NCBI RefSeq assembly: GCF_000247815.1
Contig: NC_021692.1
Span: forward strand, 2,688,475-2,752,474
Origin: Ficedula albicollis
Lineage: Eukaryota > Chordata > Aves > Passeriformes > Muscicapidae
Direction of reading: 5' to 3'
DNA length: 64,000 nt
A program made the translations under genes and the position numbers. The notes beneath the pieces are model-generated. The model was given only the letters and a program-made list of their open reading frames with translations, did not search any database and was not told the origin of the DNA. Of this stretch, positions 1 to 12,200 are shown one piece after another (positions within the stretch are counted from its first letter, which is position 1; every line of letters starts with the position of its first letter).

Positions 1-691
<691 letters not shown>

Positions 692-716
692 AGGGATGGA
701 CAGGGACAGGGACAGA
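692..716. repeat. G-rich minisatellite, right flank of the poly-C tract
   Basis: The CAGGGA/GGACAGGG repeat resumes for about 25 bases directly after the C run, in the same orientation as the left block. The homopolymer is therefore internal to one array and not at its edge. Confidence 0.8.
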
Positions 717-812
717 GGCGCTGCTCCAGGCGCAGCGGGGAAAACGCGGGCAGGCATCGCCTGGTGATGCCACTCCGGAGGTGTGCACACTGTGTGTGTG
801 CAGCCCACTTGT

Positions 813-926
813 CACCTGTCAGCCTCTTGTCACCTGTCCGTCCCTTGTCACCTCTGTGCCCGGCTTGCGCACCTGTCAGCCTCTTGTCACCTGTCCGTCC
901 CCTGTCACTTCTGTGCCCGGCTTGCA
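813..926. repeat. Two-copy 57-bp tandem repeat, C/T-rich
   Basis: A unit beginning CACCTGTCAGCCTCTTG occurs at 813 and again at 870, with a few substitutions. Inside each copy the shorter motif CTTGTCACCTGTC recurs. Open frames here are low-complexity and not supported as genes. Confidence 0.8.
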
Positions 927-3505
927 CTGGGTTCACCGTGATCTCTACAGCAACCTTCAAGTCCTTTAAGTAAAACTTCAAAGCTCAGCCTTCGTTTGTG
1001 TTGTTGCTACTTCTTGGCTTCCCAAAGGAGTGACTAATCGTGTTTCCTGGATTTTGGTTGGAAATAGGTTGATTTTGCAGGCTTATTTGAATATTTGTAA
1101 AAATCGTGGTGAGTGTCCTGGCCAGTGCAGAGTGTAAACCCATATCTATGTTACACTGTTTACGCAGGAAGAGCTTGTTGTGCTCCGTTGGTTCCCTAGA
1201 ACTCTTCCCTATTTAAATAGAAAAGCCATTTAATTTACAGAGGAAATCTGATGTGCTGCAGCTGGTACTGCTCCCCTTATTGCAGTGACTGTCCTATTCC
1301 ATAGCCAGCTGTCCCACTGTTTGCAGTGAGGGTTTGTAACCGTGTCAGCCAAAGAGCTCAATGGGATCTGTTTGCCTTCCACTCAGTGTTTTCTGTACCG
1401 GTGTGTTGATAGCACTTCTCTGATTTTAAAATATTCAGGATTGTGAAGATAAATATGGAAATGTTGCTGAGATGTCCAGGTTGCTGTGTTCCCATGGGAC
1501 ATTTATGTTATTTACATGTTTATTTAATCATAGGAATTTAGGCTGGATAAGACGAAGGTTCAGTGAAATCAGGTGAAGATGACAGAATGTGTATTGAACC
1601 TGGAATTACACAATGGTCTTTTAAGGAGTACTGGGTGCTACAGTGAGCTGATAATATATTAAAATAATTATTTTAACTGTTTCTCAGTAATTTTTAATTC
1701 AGCTCTGGTTTTAAGGTGAGAGTGTTTTGAGCCTGATTTACTGGACACCTTGCAGTGGATAGGATAAAGCAGATAGAGAAGGGAGTCTCAGAATTGTAGC
1801 AGAACTTATCACCAGAGTTTAAGTTTGTCATGCTTTGTGCTGAACAAGGAGCTTTGGTTCAAAAGAAATTAGCTTTCCTCTCACTCTAAATATGACTGAA
1901 ACATAATGATGGAAATAATAACAGAAACTTTCAGCATCCCTTTTTGCACTGTGACAAAATAAGGAAAAGCCTAAATTTAAAGTTAGAGGAACAAATACAG
2001 TAGTTTCAGAAACACCACATCTGCAACAGAGCTGGGAAAAAACCATGCCTGTTATATCAATTTTTAACAGTGATTTGTTAAAGAAAACTTACTTTGTTTT
2101 TGAGGGAGACAAACTGGCAAAGCAGTAGTTCTTAAGTGACATTACTTCTGGGGTTTTTCTCATTCATCTGGAAGTCTCTGAAAGTTCCCAGCCTCAGCCC
2201 CTGTGTTAGACACAGGAAATGAACATTATTTTTGCAGTTTTGAACAATTGAGTCACCAGGGTTGTCAGAAATAATCTTAAGTTTTCAAACAGAAGAGGTG
2301 GTGAAATGTGTATGTTTTCCCAAATGCATATATAATAAAATATACCTTGTCTTTCTACAAACTTGCACTTCTATAATTTTTGTGTGCTGTGAACAGCTTC
2401 CATATTCTGTGCATCCCCCTGCTTTCTCATTCTGGGAAGATGTTTCATATTCTGGTGGTGAGTGGCAATTAAGTAGAATTCCTGGCAGTAAGCAAAGAGA
2501 CACAGTTTTCTCAGGAAGGGGAGATGTTGAACTGTAAATCTGTTGGTGTGTGGCTGTGCAAGGACTCCTGCTTTACAGAAGTAAAGTTCAATATAGGATG
2601 GGAGAATAATTCACATAATGGACCATAATCTTTGAGAGGGATGTGCAGGACAGCAGCTTTGAAAGAAACTTTGTAGTTTGAGTAAAGTTGGTACAGCCTG
2701 ATGCATCTCTAGCTGATTTGGGAGGTGCTGTTACCTGGTAACTAAACTTCAAAAGAATTTCTTTTTTTTTTAAATGGGAAGGTTTAATATTTTAGACAGA
2801 ATTCTGTTTTTTCCTGCCTCCAGTGGGTCTGGTAGCTCAGCAAATAGTGTCTCTGTATCTCAAGTCCTTTCCATAGAAACAGATTTCACACCAGAGACCT
2901 CAGTGACTTCATTGTGGTTTCACATGCATGAAGAACATTGCACAGATGTTCCTCTTCAGACTCCTCTGACTGACAGCTTAGGTTTGAAGGGAAATGTATG
3001 AAAAGGAGACAAATAGAAATGTAGACTTGTGAGTAAGGATTAAAATACATGCTTAAAAATCTTTGTTTAAATGGCCTTGAGTAAAAATGAATGTTATATG
3101 AATGGATTTATATAGATTCATCCATTATACTAAAATGTTTTATTTTTATTATTTAAGATACTTAAATTTAATTACACATGAAGTCCTTTCAGTTGGTGTG
3201 GAGATTGCTGTTAGCCCACTCCTCTCCAGGGACCAATTGGGTCACCTGTATAGTGATCTCTGTAGTACAAAGAGGAAAATGACCTAAACAATGCAGGAAC
3301 TCCAGAGAGTCTGGAGTTACTGACTTTGAGTATGTAACTTCTCAGTTATTGCTTAATGCAGAGGCATTGCAAAAATCTCCTTAGTGACTTAAGAAGTCAA
3401 AGGCAAGCATAGTTTACCCATTTCTATGCCAAAATGTATTGCTTAATTTGATGTGCATAGAGCTAGACTGAATTGCATGTTTCAGAATGTTTGTGCCTCT
3501 ACTGA

Positions 3506-3770
3506 TAGACAGATGAGGCATTTTATTTCTTCTTGTACCTTAACCTTGTCAAATTAAATGAAGTCTTCCAAAGTCTTAATTTTGTCCATATAAGTTTCTT
3601 TTAAATCAGCTGCCATTAGACATTGGTAGACAGATGAGGCATTTTATTTCTTCTTGTACCTTAACCTTGTCAAATTAAATGAAGTCTTCCAAAGTCTTAA
3701 TTTTGTCCACATAAGTTTCTTTTAAATCAGCTGCCGTTAGACATTGCAATCAGCTGCCATTAGACATTGG
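3506..3770. repeat. Two-and-a-bit-copy tandem duplication, 121-bp period
   Basis: The segment starting TAGACAGATGAGGCATTTTA at 3506 is repeated from 3627 with only a few substitutions. A third partial copy (ATCAGCTGCCATTAGACATTGG) follows at about 3749. This is non-coding and presumably intronic. Confidence 0.9.
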
Positions 3771-5540
3771 TACCTAAACTGAGAAGCTCTGAGGCTGGAA
3801 TGCAAAATGTGCAGCAGCAGGTTCATTTCCCTTCACACAATCTGCTTGTAGAACACTGAATCACAGTAAAACCAGGATAAAATAAGGACTTCTGAGAGAT
3901 ATAAGCACTAGCAAAATGCAAAGATTGTGAAATAGAATCTGGCCTCTACTCCTCAGTCTTTCAGCCCAAAGTAGCCAATGGATCTGGATACCAGACAGAA
4001 ATCTTACATGGCCCAACTCGGACTTTAGGATTGGTGACATTGCTCGAAAATTGAAGTCTTGTAGGAAAGAAACCCTGAAGAGTTTGAAAATTAGTAAAAA
4101 GCCTGCACTTTCTCTGACAGATTTGATTAAACTAGTTCATGCTGAGAGTAGCTAATAAAAGAATTGAATCCTTCCAGGGCAAATCAAGCTGAGCATGTGT
4201 GTGTGTAAATTGTATCTAAACCAGTCACAACTCCCTTTTAGTTTCCCATAGTGTTCTTGGAGGACATGTGGGAAGAAATTGTCAATTGTAAGTCACTGAG
4301 AGCCACAGCTCATCAGATAAAATTTCAGGGAGATTGTATCAGACAGTGGAGAGATCCTTCCAAGCACAACTTCAGAGAAACAGGTGTGAGCCCAGCAACA
4401 GACAGGTTTTCCTGTGTCTGTAGCTCACAGGGCAGGATTTACAACAGACAGTGAAATAAGAACTCTTTTTGCCAGGAAGCCTCACCAGCAGGGTATTTTG
4501 TGATGTGGTTTATTGTATTTCTCCTTTATTTCCCCCACATCTGCTCTTGCAGTGAAGTTTTATGTCTTGAAAAGGCTCTTGACTGCTTGTTTTAATGAAG
4601 TTGATCATAGTGGCAAAAAAAAAGGATGACAACACTTGATCTTTCCTCTTCTAATGAAAAAGTAACTGAAATGAAAAACACTTTTGATGAGATCAGAGTC
4701 CTTTTCTCCTTCATCAGATTTTAGTGTCAGCTCAAGTTTGCAAAGAAGATGATTTATCATTGTCCATCCTATGATATCTAAAATCAAGAAGACTTTTCTC
4801 TGCCTTCATGTTCTCAGAAAAGGGTTTTTTGACACTGACCATTGAGTAGGTTGACAAAATCCTGTTTCTGATCCCAGCTAAGTAAGAGGTAGAATACTTC
4901 ATGAGCTGCATAATGCTGAATTCCCTTTTGCAATTGCTGAGGGTGGGAAACATTAATCTCCTTTGTCAGGAATGTGAAGACACAATAGATATTCAACGAG
5001 TTTTTCAGTAAAGTGGAAGGATATTTTCATTACCAGCCTCCCAAGAGCTTGTTCCTGTTTTGATTTCTCGTTTTAGTAATGATTCCTCTAAATGTGTGTA
5101 GGTTATGCACGGAGCAATCTCTTCAGACTGCAAAAAGCTGAACTGTGTCACATCCTTTTTAAACAGCGCCTTTTCAGTCTAGCAGGAAACTCCCACGCTT
5201 GTCCTACCTAACAGGAGCCTTCTTTAAAGGAGTGTTTTCCCCTTTGAAAATAGTAAGTCATCAAATAATGTGACACTTGTTCACTGAAGTCATTGAGCTG
5301 TGCTGATCAGTGTGAGCTGAAATTAGGCACCTTGTATTTCATGATTGTCTCTAATGCTTTTAACCTGCACATTTGTCTGCACCTTCTGCAAAGGTGCTGC
5401 TTCTCAGAAACAGCAGTGCAATATTTGGAGACATCATTTTCAAAACATCAAGGCCTTTCTTAATCAGGAAGGAATCAGATAGTATCTGGAAAGATAAAAG
5501 CCTTTTTTCCTTTTCTTTGGAAAGATTGATTGAAGTTTTT

Positions 5541-5786
5541 GAGCCACTTTGCAGTAAATGTTTCTCCTGTGACAAACCCACAGGTAGGAATTTAGGTTTC
5601 TGTGGTGATTGCTTGAGCCGTGGCAGCTGAGGATAAGGCGCTCAGCCCTTTGGTTTGGGGGATGAGCCACTTTGCAGTAAATGTTTCTCCTGTGACAAAC
5701 CCACAGGTAGGAATTTAGGTTTCTGTGGTGATTGCTTGAGCCGTGGCAGCTGAGGATGAGGCGCTCAGCCCTTTGGTTTGGGGAAT
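5541..5786. repeat. Two-copy tandem duplication, 123-bp period
   Basis: The segment starting GAGCCACTTTGCAGTAAATG at 5541 is repeated from 5664 almost unchanged, with a single A/G difference seen in GAGGATAAGGCG versus GAGGATGAGGCG. It lies upstream of TNFRSF1B exon 2. Confidence 0.92.
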
Positions 5787-6111
5787 GCAGTAGTGACCAG
5801 ATGGAATGCTAATAGCTCCACTGCACTCTTTTGAACCTAAAACCTGGAGAAATCACTTTGTTTCTTTGTTCCTGGTGGTGGATCTTTGGAAAACAAAGGA
5901 ACCTCAAAACTGTCACATGCAGCTCGTTCAGTGTTCACTGCCCTGCAGCCTCTTGGCATCTGCTGTGCTCTGTTTCACTGGGGCTACATCGGGGCCTTGG
6001 AAAGGAAGGTGCTTGTAAATGCACTGGTCTTTAGGTATTTGTGTCTTTTGAGTCTCTGATTCAGGATCAGAATGGACTTGTGACTCATGACTTCCCCTTG
6101 ATTTCTCCTAG

Positions 6112-6214
6112 GAATATTCATTACCTTATACGCCACAGTTTGCACAATGCAACGATCCCAGGACTGAATTCTATGATGAAGAACTTAATAAATGTTGCAG
6201 CCAGTGCCCTCCAG
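6112..6214 (+). CDS. TNFRSF1B: TNFRSF1B exon 2: start of mature receptor, CRD1
   Basis: Preceded by a TTTCTCCTAG acceptor and followed by a GTAAGT donor; ends in phase 1. It encodes residues 1-34 of the portion present: a short N-terminal stretch (YTPQF, compare human FTPYA), then the first cysteines of CRD1 with the paired CC and QCPPG. The phase of its first base is assumed, because exon 1 is not seen. Confidence 0.93.
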
Positions 6215-9200
6215 GTAAGTTTTTTATTACTTTACACAGCCAAATTCCCTCAATTTTCAGCTGATCATAGTGTATTTTGATTACCTTTACATCTAAAGTG
6301 CATCAGATTTTTGCTGTTTAATGCATTCTTCCTCAAAAGCAACAAAACACTATGACTGCAAAACACCTGCAAAAGAGACACTTTGGCCATCAGAACTGGA
6401 ATGCTCCTTCAAGGTTAAGCTGGCTGGGGCTTACCAGGAGATAGGTTCTGTGCTTGTGTAAGCACAGCTCTGCATGAGGTTTTCATTAGAGTAATTAAAA
6501 TAATTTTAGTAAACATTGGAGGGGAAGCAACAGCTAAGGGAATTATAAAAATTAAGCAACACAGAACCAAGCCCACTAATAAAAATATATATTGTAAAAC
6601 AGAGCATGAAGTAAAGCTTGGTTTCTGCACTATGACAACATCACTTATCTAAAGGGTTTTCCATTAGACAGGTCAATCTATCACTGCTCATTAAGTGAGT
6701 TTTGTTGTCTTTTACTGTAAATCAGACACTGCAGAACACTGTCAGACTGGGGACAGGACTGCAGACACTGTCTGCTCTGAGCTGTCATGTCTTACACTCC
6801 AGGGGGATTATGAGTGACCTTATGAGTGATAGTTAGCCAAAGTCATTGTCTGTGGGTTTTGGGATTGTTCTTCTGGGGGGATAGTAATGTTCTTTGGAGA
6901 TTTTGGTAGTAGAATTTTTGCAACAAGTTGCAACTATATGATTTTATTAAATACAGCAAAAAGCCTGCCTTTTTTTTCTCATTACATGCTGAGCAAAGAA
7001 AATTTATCTGCATAAATGCTGAGTGTCTGTCAGATCCGAAAGTTAAAACAGGAAATCAGTATTTACTGAAACAGCTGCAGTTCCTTGAATTAACTGAAAT
7101 TGTCTAGATAGATCTGTCAAACTTCCTTTGTTCAAGACAGATGAAAGATGATAATTCATAGGTAAATCTTTTCTGTTGAGTTATGTAGTGTTCAGTACTA
7201 AATCAGCCTAAATCATTAGCAGGATGTAAGATTCAGGATGTAAAACTTCAATTAAGTACAGGGAAAAACAAAGTCTTTGGAAATAATTCATTTGGCTCAC
7301 CTCCAGAACCTTATCTTTTGAAAAACAGATTCTCCAAGCAGCTCTAAAATTTTTTCAGCGTTATTCCTGCTTTATGAGTATGTTTTCCAGGATATTTTTT
7401 TGTAAAGGATATGAGACATTGGCTTTTATCTTCTTTCTCCTTTCACATGAAAGGGAAATGGCAACTGAAGTGTTTTCCTTTCTCCAAAACAAGGATGTTG
7501 GAATTCATATTCATATGCTCCCACCTGTACTAAACTGTTGGTGGTGAGAAGCTTTGGAGAAGCCACCTTTGGTAGCTTTTTGGCTTTGTCTGGAGTGCCA
7601 GTAGTTTCAGAAACTCCCTGCTTGGCTCTGTTAGGGCTGGCTGAGAGAGAGGGTGGGCTCATGTCCCTTTCATAGTGACAAGTGGTGAAGTTTTAATTCA
7701 GGCCTGTTTGTGAAGTTACTCGATCTTGTCCTCTCCCCTCATTGCCTGTAATAGCAGTAAGGGTCTTACCCAGGCACATCATTCTGGCCTGTGCCTGACT
7801 TTGGCTGTGAAACAGCTCCATGTGATCACCACAAAACAGCTTCTGCAAAGGGAAAATATTTGTGTATTGTGCACCTAAGTAAGTGCTGGGAGGTTTTGTT
7901 CAGGATTGAGGCTGCCTTGTTTTGAATGTGGCTGGAATTAACTGAACTGAATGTAGGAAAAGGGGTCAAACATGGGTGGACATAGATCAGACTTTCCCTG
8001 TAGAGATGTTCAATCCTCTACATCAACACTTGCTTGGTGTGTGATACCAACCTGATGTCAGTGAAGGGAAGGGGTTCTACAGCTCAGAACGAGACTTACT
8101 TCCTAGTGCTCTTTTCCAGTGAGATGCTTTCTCTGTTTTGTTTGGGTTATTTTTCTTTTCATAGGTCAGTACAGGACAGGGAGCTGCAGTCACACTGTGG
8201 ACACCAAGTGCAGGCCCTGCAGACCTAAAACGTACACAGCCGTCTGGAATCGTTCTCCACTGTGCTTTGCCTGCTCACCACCCTGCAGGAAAGGTAGGCT
8301 TGGATTAGTAAAGAGGCTTGCTCAAAGACTGGGCTTGGTTTAACCTTGCCTTTTCTGCTTAGAAAGCCAGGAGAATTTGTCAATCACTTGTATAGCCCTC
8401 ATGCTTTTGGAATGTGTAAGATTTAGGGGTAAGAATCAAGGAAGGACAAGTTTTGCAGGGAGCCCTGGCCTTTTTCTTTTTAAGTCCTAAAAATGGAACA
8501 CCAATCTTATATTATTAAAAACTAAGGCAATACATCACTAAAACATTCCAAATGCCATCAGTAGAATAAGTTCCTGCTTATAAAGTCCCATCAAGAGACC
8601 TTAAGACCTGACTTGAACACGGGTAAATGGATAATTACATTTCCAGCATCCTGTCATTTCTCATTTTTATCTGCTGAAGTGACAGCAACAAACATGGATT
8701 GTGATATTCTTCTCTTAATTTTATTTACTTTGCAAAGCAGCAAAGTAAGTCAGTGAGAGAACGCTGGTTCTGTTCACTGAAGCAGCTTAACAGTACATAA
8801 GGTAGAACATTGTAACACCTGTTCTTTGAGTTAACAAATCCCCTCCATTAATGAACCCGGTCATGCTGTTCTCCATCATTTCCAGTGGAAATTGGTGTAG
8901 AACATGATATACTTGATTCACTGAGAAGTAAGTTTTAAGGATACAGTCTAAGTTGAAGGGACCTTTGGTCTCATCAAAATAGATAATCTTACAAAGTTGG
9001 TAAATTACAATATGAAAATGTCTGTAGTAAAATCTCCAAATACAGTGACATGATTGCACAGACTGAAAATCTCAGTGTGGCCCCCATGTACAGCAGTGGT
9101 GCACACAAATGGCCATGCTTGGGGTTATGACAAAATACAACACTACTGCAGGTACAGACTTTTAAGTGTGCACTCTGCAGGTGCAAATTTCTCCTTGCCT

Positions 9201-12200
9201 AGAGAGAGAAAACTATTCTGAAAATATAGACATTGGGGCATATAATACATTTGCTTTATGGTGCTATACAAGCCCAAAACTTGTATGTGAACATCACCTC
9301 ATGTTCACTCGAAACATTGCAGGCTGTGATTTTAAATGTTGCCAATGACATCTCGCTTTATTCTTGTTTTAAACCAGGGCTTGTACAGAATCAAACATGC
9401 ACGAGGTCCCAGGACAGAGTCTGCAGCTGCCCACCCCACAAGTACTGTGTTTCCAAGCTAGACCAGTACTGCGAGCTGTGCAGAGTCCATAAAAAATGTG
9501 GCAAAGGTTACCGGGTTTCCAGAAAAGGTAATTTGATTTTGAGCACTCTGCTTACTGAACACTTACTCTGGCCTAATTCCCTACAATTGTGCATTCTTCT
9601 TAGGGTTTATTTTTACATTCTTAGCAAGTAGGCACTAACCAGAGTAACAGTATTCTCCAGAGGTATATCCAAAGGGACAACATGTTTCAATTTCTTACTG
9701 TCATATAAAGTTCCAAATATAACTCAATTTTTGTTTTGCTCTACTGTGTGATTTATTCTGTGCAAGTGACTGAGAACCAAGACCACTTAATCACTTCTTA
9801 GATCCTTGAAACAGAGCTTCAGGTGGAATTTTGGGTACAGTAAATAATGATGACTCTATGCTGTCCTGCAGAATTGATCTGGTTTTATTAGTTGATGGAG
9901 TCCACCACCCTGATAATACATCTGCTCAAAATGATAAATAACTTTCAAATATAAGAAAAATGGAACATTTAAAAAATTAGGAATCTTTTGAGAAGATGCA
10001 GAACTCAACAGTATGGTAGTCAGTCAATCAGGTGAAAAGCTCAGCTTTGTCTGCAGCACCACATTGGAACCTTTAATGGAACCAAACTTAGAGCTGGTTA
10101 ATCTTCTCTTTGAGTTGAGTTCTTCAAGTGGTGAATGTCTCCTGTGACAGTTATAGGCTTTTGCACTGCAACTGTATCACTGCCAGGATGACTTGCAGAC
10201 CCTGATTATTCATTCTTGTTTCTCACCAGATAAGTAACTGGAGTTTTCTCTTTGTTTACAGGAACAGCCAGCACAGACACAGAATGTAAACCTTGTCCTC
10301 CTGGCACGTTCTCCCCTGAGGAGTCCTACAACACCAGCTGTACACCCCACACCATGTGAGCCAGTGTTCTGTCCAACAGCAGCCTGAACTGTGCAGGGAT
10401 TTCTGTCTTTCCTGACTTCTCTTTTTGTCTCTTGCAGTTGTAAATCAGTGGCTGTTCCTGGCAACAGCAGGAATGACACTGTTTGTAGTGACTCAGGAAC
10501 AGCCACAGTTCTGTCTCACACCATTCTGAACCTGCTTCTGACCCAAAGCTCAGATTCCCACAAACCTGAAATAATAACTCAACCTGTCATGTTAAACTCT
10601 GTACCTGACCTCTCCCACATCACTGGTGAGTTTTAACTCATTTAAAGTCACTTTTGTCTGCCCAGGAACCAAGTTTATATTTAGTTCTGTGTCCTTCCAT
10701 GACCAGTCACGTGTACCCAAATAGAACCTCAGAAGAGCTCAATTAATTCAATGTGACACTGCTTGTAGTGAACTGTATTTTTACCTGTGCATCTGCACTA
10801 TCCCAGTGCATTCTGTAGTTCTTGTAAATCTGAAAATGTTTCTAAAAAAACCCCAAACTGGATTATACAAGGCATTTTCTGAGAGTTGCTGCTATAGCTG
10901 GTAGAAAAGGTCATGTCTTAGATTCTGGACTGAGGCAAACCTGACCTGGTTTGGTTGGAGCCTTTCCTGAGACAGAAGGTCCTGACAGCATTCCCAGGTG
11001 TGGATGTGTTCTCTCCTGTTCACAGCTCATCCAGAAGGCAAAGATGGTTAGGAGCATTTCCTTGTATGTGACAAAATCTTGCTTGCCCAGAGAAATACCT
11101 TTTGTGATCAAGGCCAAAAGTCTGTTCCCACTTTTCAGGAGAGGAGAATTCCATTTTATGAAGTGGTGGTGACTGAAATGAGACCTTGATATCTGACAGT
11201 TGAGGCATCAAATGTGAATGTCAGACATACACAATACTTGTAAATTTAGTTTTTGTAGCCAGGGACAGAAACTACAAAACTACTTTTCTAATTCAATCCT
11301 TTGTTAGATCAACCTGCTAAATAATTTATTTTTTAATTTATTTTCAGGAGCAGTAGCAGGGCCATTGTTATTGGTCCTGATAATTGCTGTTTTGGGGTAC
11401 TGCTTAGTCTCAAAAAAAAAAGGTAAGATTTGTGAAGTGAAAACAAGCAAATCTGTGAAAACTGGAAAGTGTAATCCTATTTCCCATTAACTTGAGCCTG
11501 GTGGTTGACTGAAATTAGTATCTTAGATGATGTTAGCTTTCTTCAAATCTGTCTTGTTCCTCAGATTTTAGGTAATTGTCTAAACACACAACAGCCTTGG
11601 AGTTGGACAACTGTGCAACAGTCGTGCTTCTGCTGAAGCTTGTTAATTATTTGGTACTTCATTGTTGCATTTTAGGTGTTGCTTGGGGTGAAATCAGCAG
11701 GAGGCCTTTGCAGGGTGTTACAAAGATGTTTATTTCAGCCACGCGTGCATTGTCCAGGGTTCGGGAGAACAAAGGCACTAAGGCTTATGAGAGTACAGGT
11801 TTAGTACATGGGATGAGCAGGCGGGGAAATCTTTAGGGACCAATTATTAGAAACACGGAGGTAGGGTGGGAGTGACCAAAAGGCTGGGAAAAAACATGGG
11901 GTTGCCTTAGGGAACAAAACAGGGGTTGCATTCCTTAGTTAGGAATTCCTTTGGGGGTCCTTCACACTTCATCATTTAAGTGTTAGACAATTTCGGGTGT
12001 TATAATTAAACAGACATGACTGTGGTTTATTGTCATCAATAGCTTTTCACACTGTCACTATACAATAAAAGTTATGAATTAGTGCAGAGGCTTCTCTTTG
12101 CTTCCTGGCTAAATTTAAGTCACAAAATTAATACAACACAGCTTTCAATGTTCAAACTGTATGTAGTAAATGTACATTTGTAGTTTATTCCAGGAGCAGG

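Larger units (their letters stand above)
970..6111 (+). other. Non-coding stretch, probably TNFRSF1B intron 1
   Basis: About 5 kb of AT-rich sequence with only short, unrelated open frames. It ends in a polypyrimidine tract and AG directly before TNFRSF1B exon 2. In mammals the first intron of this gene is long, so I interpret the stretch as intron 1. I found no ATG followed by a credible signal peptide and a donor site. Two tandem duplications within it are listed separately; otherwise I see nothing. Confidence 0.6.

Noticed and set aside
5373..5630. Cys-rich open frame (LCSKCFSCDK...CGDC) just upstream of TNFRSF1B exon 2, looking like an extra CRD
   Set aside because: It is part of a 123-bp duplication, the cysteine spacing does not fit a TNFR module, and exon 2 already begins CRD1.
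8951..8970. TTGAAGGGACCTTT as a second CR1 end
   Set aside because: Only a short partial match; the diagnostic ATAGAATGG part is missing.
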